The notes under the pieces are model-generated. The model did not search any database and was not told the DNA's origin. It worked only from the letters and a program-made list of their open reading frames with translations. Shown piece after piece: positions 6,183 through 8,916 of a DNA stretch of 8,916 nucleotides. The DNA comes from Pseudomonadota bacterium. GTDB taxonomy: Bacteria > Pseudomonadota > Alphaproteobacteria > Rhizobiales > Hyphomicrobiaceae. Where the stretch lies: contig QGVC01000129.1 of NCBI GenBank assembly GCA_003242645.1, positions 1-8,916 of the forward strand, read 5' to 3'. The first letter of the stretch is position 1; every line of letters starts with the position of its first letter. Both the position numbers and the translations under genes were made by a program.

Positions 6183-7723
6183 CAGCGGTGCTGACGCGCC
6201 GGCCTTTATTCGAGGGGGCCGAGTGGAATTTCGATCTTCTAAAAAAGGGCTACGACGCCATCGAGGAGATTGGCGTCGGCGAAATGGGGCTCAACATCTA
6301 CACAAATCAGATCGAGGTTATAACCGCCGAGCAGATGCTCGATGCATATGCCTCGATCGGCATGCCGAACATGTACCGGCATTGGTCGTTCGGCAAACAT
6401 TTTGCGCGTGAAGAAGCGCTCTATCGCAAAGGCGCCCGCGCATTGGCCTACGAGCTGGTGATCAATTCCGATCCTTGCATCAATTACGTCATGGAAGAAA
6501 ACACCATGACGATGCAAATGCTCGTCATGGCCCATGCCGCGATGGGGCATAATCATTTCTTCAAAAATAATTATCTTTTCAAACAATGGACCGATGCGAG
6601 CGCAATCCTCGATTATTTGCGCTTCGCCAAGGAATACGTGGCGGAGTGCGAGGAGAAATATGGGATCGAGGCGGTCGAGGCTGTCCTCGATAGCGCGCAC
6701 GCCCTGATGCCGCAGGGGATTAGCAGGCATCCAGTCCGCCGCCGGTCTCGTGCAGAGCGGGACAAGCGGGAGCTCAAGCGCCGCGAGCACGAGGAGATGA
6801 CGTATAACGAGCTCTGGCGGACCGTTCCCACCAAGCAGCGTAACGAGCCGCCCATTACCCCGGAGGCGAAGGAGGCTGAGGAGGAAAGCGAGTCGCTCGG
6901 GTTACCTCAGGAGAACCTGCTCTACTTCCTCGAGAAGCACGCCCCGAAGCTCGAGGACTGGAAGCGTGAGCTTCTGCGCATCGTGCGTATGCTCGGGCAG
7001 TACTTCTACCCGCAGCGGCAGACGAAAGTGATGAACGAGGGCTGCGCCACGTTCGTGCATTACGAGATCATGAGCCGGCTCTACGACAAAGGGCTGCTGA
7101 CCGAAGGCTCAATGCTCGAGTTCATGCACAGCCATTCCTCCGTGATTTATCAGCCGCGTTTCGACGAGAAGCATTTCGCCGGCATCAACCCCTATGCGCT
7201 CGGCTTCGCGATGATGCGTGATATCAAGCGTATCTGCGAAGAGCCGACACCTGAGGACCGGGACTGGTTTCCGGAAATTGCAGGGAATGGCGATGCCCTC
7301 GGAACATTGAAGGAAGCTTGGGCCAATTTCCGCGACGACAGCTTTATCCTCCAGTACCTGTCACCGAAAGTGATACGGGACTTCCGGCTGTTCCAAATTC
7401 ACGACAACAGCGGATCGTCCTTCGTCGAGGTGAAGGCCATTCACGACGAGATGGGATACCGGCAGGTCCGCAAGGTCTTGGCCGAGCAGTACAATGCTGC
7501 GGCCCGCGACCCTGACATCCAGGTCGTCAATGCGGACCTTTCCGGCGGCCGCCGATTGACGCTGCAGCATCGCGTGCGCCGGGGCGTGCTGCTCGACAAG
7601 GATCAGTGCGACCGCACGCTACAGCATGTCGCGCATCTGTGGGGCTATCGCGTCAAGATGCTCGAGGTGGATGCCGAAACAGGCAAAGTCCTGAGGGAGC
7701 ACGAAGCGCTACCGCTTCCGTGA
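6179..7723 (+). CDS. spoVR: SpoVR family protein
   Basis: This encodes 514 residues, close to Escherichia coli YcgB (about 510). Diagnostic blocks are EWNFDLLKKGYDAIEEIG, PNMYRHWSFGKHF (63-75), EENTMTMQMLVMAHAAMGHNHFF (106-128), VMNEGCATFVHYEIM (284-298), INPYALGFAMMRDIKRICEEPT and FILQYLSPKVIRDFRLF. Conserved His and Glu residues in these blocks suggest a metal or active site, but no reaction is established. Bacillus subtilis SpoVR is needed for normal spore cortex, which points to peptidoglycan. The charged segment at about 186-240 (RRRSRAERDKRELKRREHEE and on) looks like a flexible insert. The start overlaps the yeaH stop (ATGA), with AGGAGA at 6163-6168 as ribosome-binding site. It is the last gene of the operon. 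The frame 'MNEGCA' has Cys where I recall Trp in YcgB. Confidence 0.96.
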   Translation: MTAVLTRRPLFEGAEWNFDLLKKGYDAIEEIGVGEMGLNIYTNQIEVITAEQMLDAYASIGMPNMYRHWSFGKHFAREEALYRKGARALAYELVINSDPCINYVMEENTMTMQMLVMAHAAMGHNHFFKNNYLFKQWTDASAILDYLRFAKEYVAECEEKYGIEAVEAVLDSAHALMPQGISRHPVRRRSRAERDKRELKRREHEEMTYNELWRTVPTKQRNEPPITPEAKEAEEESESLGLPQENLLYFLEKHAPKLEDWKRELLRIVRMLGQYFYPQRQTKVMNEGCATFVHYEIMSRLYDKGLLTEGSMLEFMHSHSSVIYQPRFDEKHFAGINPYALGFAMMRDIKRICEEPTPEDRDWFPEIAGNGDALGTLKEAWANFRDDSFILQYLSPKVIRDFRLFQIHDNSGSSFVEVKAIHDEMGYRQVRKVLAEQYNAAARDPDIQVVNADLSGGRRLTLQHRVRRGVLLDKDQCDRTLQHVAHLWGYRVKMLEVDAETGKVLREHEALPLP

Positions 7724-7772
7724 TCCGAGCCACTCGCGTTCCGTCAACGCCAGCAGGATCGACAGGCTGCGC

Positions 7773-7799
7773 CTTCCGAGCGTCGCGTTCGCTCGGAAG
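7773..7799. terminator. Strong stem-loop between convergent genes, probable bidirectional terminator
   Basis: CTTCCGAGCG (7773-7782) and CGCTCGGAAG (7790-7799) form a perfect 10-bp stem with a 7-nt loop. It lies 49 nt after the spoVR stop and 50 nt beyond the stop of the convergent L,D-transpeptidase gene, about midway between them. On the plus strand only CTCTTG follows, so the T tract is poor; termination or 3'-end protection is inferred from position. Confidence 0.58.
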
Positions 7800-7849
7800 C
7801 TCTTGAGCCATGCCGTAAGCAAGCTTTCGAAGAAGCGCAGCTACTCGCT

Positions 7850-8587
7850 CTAGTCGCCGATGATACCGAGGTTCGAAAACAGCATCGATAGCGGCATCGT
7901 GTTGCTCACCCACGGGTAGCTTGAGACCACCCGCACGACGGTGCCAACCTTTGCAAGCGAAGCAAGGTGTACGACATGCTCGTTCATCATCCGGAAGCAC
8001 CCGGACGATGAGGCGCGGCCGATCGAGCGCGGATTGTTGGTCCCGTGGATGCGATAAAGGGTGTTGCCGAGATAGAGCGCCTTGGCCCCCAGAGGGTTAT
8101 TGATGCCCCCGGTGACAACGAGCGGCAGGCCGGGCTGGCGCTGGCGCATCTCAGGCGGCGGCGTCCATGACGGCCAGGAGGCGATGCGGCTGATACGCTC
8201 CGTACCCGTCCAGTTGAAGCCTTCCCTGCCGACGGAGATGGGGTAGGCATAGGCCCGCTGACCAGGAAGAACGTAGTAGAGCATCCGCCCGCCGGTATCG
8301 ACGATGATCGTGCCCGGCTTCTCCTTCTTTTCCAAATAAACGATCGGCGGCTCCTGGGGCTCGATGTGGGGCCGCTCGCCGCCATCCATGAACTTGGGAT
8401 AGACGACATCGTAGGACTTGCGGCGCTCGGCGCGCTGAGCCTCCAGCTCGCGTTGCTGCCGCTCGATATCGCTTTGGAAGATGGGCCTGCTGCCGTCCCA
8501 ACTCTGCGCGCTGGCCTCAGGGGGAGGCCACATCACGCCAGCCCAAGAGATCAAAACACAGAGCGATGCGGCCCGAGCAAAGTCCAT
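7850..8587 (-). CDS. Secreted L,D-transpeptidase (YkuD family)
   Basis: This encodes 245 residues. An N-terminal hydrophobic stretch (SLCVLISWAGVMW) followed by ASA-Q gives a Sec signal peptide, with cleavage predicted after residue 27. A charged coiled segment (about 38-60, DIERQQRELEAQRAERR) and a Pro-rich linker come before the YkuD domain (about 90-225). The active site is visible: HGTNNPRSIG at 181-190 and SSSGCFRMMN at 193-202, with catalytic Cys197. The position just before GC, often His, is Ser here, a common variant in proteobacterial ErfK/YbiS-type enzymes. Family members form 3-3 peptidoglycan cross-links or attach proteins to peptidoglycan in the periplasm. ATG 8587 is preferred over GTG 8608 because GGGGGAAG lies directly upstream and the signal peptide then starts cleanly. 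It converges on the prkA-yeaH-spoVR operon. Its promoter was not identified. Confidence 0.92.
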   Translation of the reverse strand: MDFARAASLCVLISWAGVMWPPPEASAQSWDGSRPIFQSDIERQQRELEAQRAERRKSYDVVYPKFMDGGERPHIEPQEPPIVYLEKKEKPGTIIVDTGGRMLYYVLPGQRAYAYPISVGREGFNWTGTERISRIASWPSWTPPPEMRQRQPGLPLVVTGGINNPLGAKALYLGNTLYRIHGTNNPRSIGRASSSGCFRMMNEHVVHLASLAKVGTVVRVVSSYPWVSNTMPLSMLFSNLGIIGD

Positions 8588-8695
8588 GGCTTCCCCCAAA
8601 TGCGCCACTCAGCCGTGTCGATGCTGTGGAAAACACCTAAGCTGATGCGGCCGATTGGGACAAGCTCTCTGATCCCATCACCGCTCAGTTGTCCG

Positions 8696-8730
8696 AAAAT
8701 TGGGGGTCGGGAGTGCCAATTTTGCAAAAT
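8696..8730. repeat. Overlapping inverted repeats
   Basis: AAAATTGG (8696-8703) and CCAATTTT (8716-8723) are exact reverse complements around a 12-nt G-rich loop. The right arm overlaps a perfect 12-nt palindrome, ATTTTGCAAAAT (8719-8730). This AT-rich patch stands out from its GC-rich surroundings. It could be a binding site upstream of the L,D-transpeptidase gene or part of an intergenic repeat. Confidence 0.5.
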
Positions 8731-8856
8731 GCGGCGCAGCACCCCGAGCTTAGCGTTTAGCTCAACGCGGCCCCTTCGTTCGCCCACAGGACGCTCCGCG
8801 GTCAGACCGCCGCACCGGCACCGCAATCTTCGCAGAGCAAGAGAATCGCGCGATGT

Positions 8857-8875
8857 AACCGCCCTTCGAGCGGTT
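8857..8875. repeat. Short inverted repeat ahead of a possible gene start
   Basis: AACCGC (8857-8862) and GCGGTT (8870-8875) pair around CCTTCGA, 23 nt before the ATG at 8899. It immediately follows the palindrome ATCGCGCGAT. The position suits an operator or leader hairpin for the downstream gene; no T run follows. Confidence 0.35.
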
Positions 8876-8898
8876 GTTGATCAGAGTGCAGGGATCCG

Positions 8899-8916
8899 AT
8901 GGACAAGATCAATCAG
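8899..8916 (+). CDS. Possible start of a further gene, truncated by the window end
   Basis: ATG at 8899 is preceded by AGGGA (8890-8894) at a 4-nt spacing, a good ribosome-binding site, and reads MDKINQ to the last base. Too little is visible to assign a product. It would be transcribed divergently from the L,D-transpeptidase gene. Confidence 0.35.

Larger units (their letters stand above)
8588..8898. other. Divergent intergenic region with palindromes and a protein-like remnant
   Basis: This 311-bp stretch lies between the L,D-transpeptidase start (-) and a possible start at 8899 (+), so it should carry promoters in both directions; none is clear. It holds the repeat cluster at 8696-8730, a perfect ATCGCGCGAT palindrome at 8845-8854 and a small stem at 8857-8875. 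The plus frame from 8641 to 8757 is free of stops and reads like part of a protein (DKLSDPITAQLSENWGSG), but it is closed by TAA immediately before and TAG after and has no good start. Confidence 0.5.

Noticed and set aside
8588..8608. GTG start at 8608 for the L,D-transpeptidase
   Set aside because: No Shine-Dalgarno sequence precedes it, whereas GGGGGAAG lies just before the ATG at 8587, and that start gives a normal signal peptide.
8551..8826. Minus-strand 91-codon frame upstream of the L,D-transpeptidase
   Set aside because: It overlaps the transpeptidase start in another frame, has no ribosome-binding site and no recognisable similarity.
8621..8916. Plus frame open from ATG 8621 to the window end
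   Set aside because: The product is Arg/Ser/Pro-rich and low in typical protein character, with no ribosome-binding site. The ATG at 8899 in another frame has better signals.

Overview
The window is GC-rich DNA with strongly GC-biased codons and weak spacing signals typical of an alphaproteobacterium, most likely one of the Hyphomicrobiales (rhizobia, Methylobacterium and relatives). That placement rests on composition, on the AAA-ATPase/TPR protein at the left edge, and on the style of the L,D-transpeptidase at the right. I cannot name the genus.

Layout, left to right. (1) Positions 2-2242 (+) hold the 3' part of a large signal-transduction ATPase with C-terminal helical/TPR-like repeats; its start lies outside the window. 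(2) Positions 2243-2915 are a long gap. It holds a weak terminator-like hairpin, an imperfect inverted repeat, a perfect 10-bp-arm palindrome and, 8 bp after the palindrome, a good sigma-54-type -24/-12 motif. These are followed by a leader of about 200 nt that contains three end-to-end overlapping mini-ORFs. (3) Positions 2916-7723 (+) are a tight three-gene operon: prkA/yeaG (AAA+ 'serine protein kinase'), yeaH (DUF444, VWA fold) and spoVR/ycgB. (4) A perfect 10-bp stem-loop at 7773-7799 separates the operon from a convergent gene. (5) Positions 7850-8587 (-) encode a secreted YkuD-type L,D-transpeptidase. (6) Positions 8588-8898 are a divergent intergenic region with several palindromes. 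(7) A good ribosome-binding site and ATG at 8899 may begin another (+) gene cut by the window edge.

How it may work together. PrkA-YeaH-SpoVR is a widely conserved but biochemically obscure stationary-phase/starvation system. In enterobacteria yeaGH is linked to RpoS and to the NtrC/sigma-54 nitrogen-starvation response, so a sigma-54-like promoter upstream of the operon here is coherent with known biology, though unproven. PrkA (AAA+) with YeaH (VWA with an intact DxSxS metal site) resembles other AAA+/VWA partner pairs such as MoxR-VWA, NorQ-NorD and RavA-ViaA. SpoVR is linked to the spore cortex in Bacillus, and a peptidoglycan cross-linking enzyme lies next door, so a cell-wall role is a reasonable hypothesis.

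No mobile element, CRISPR array, tRNA or rRNA was recognised. The least explained part is the prkA leader (about 2655-2919).
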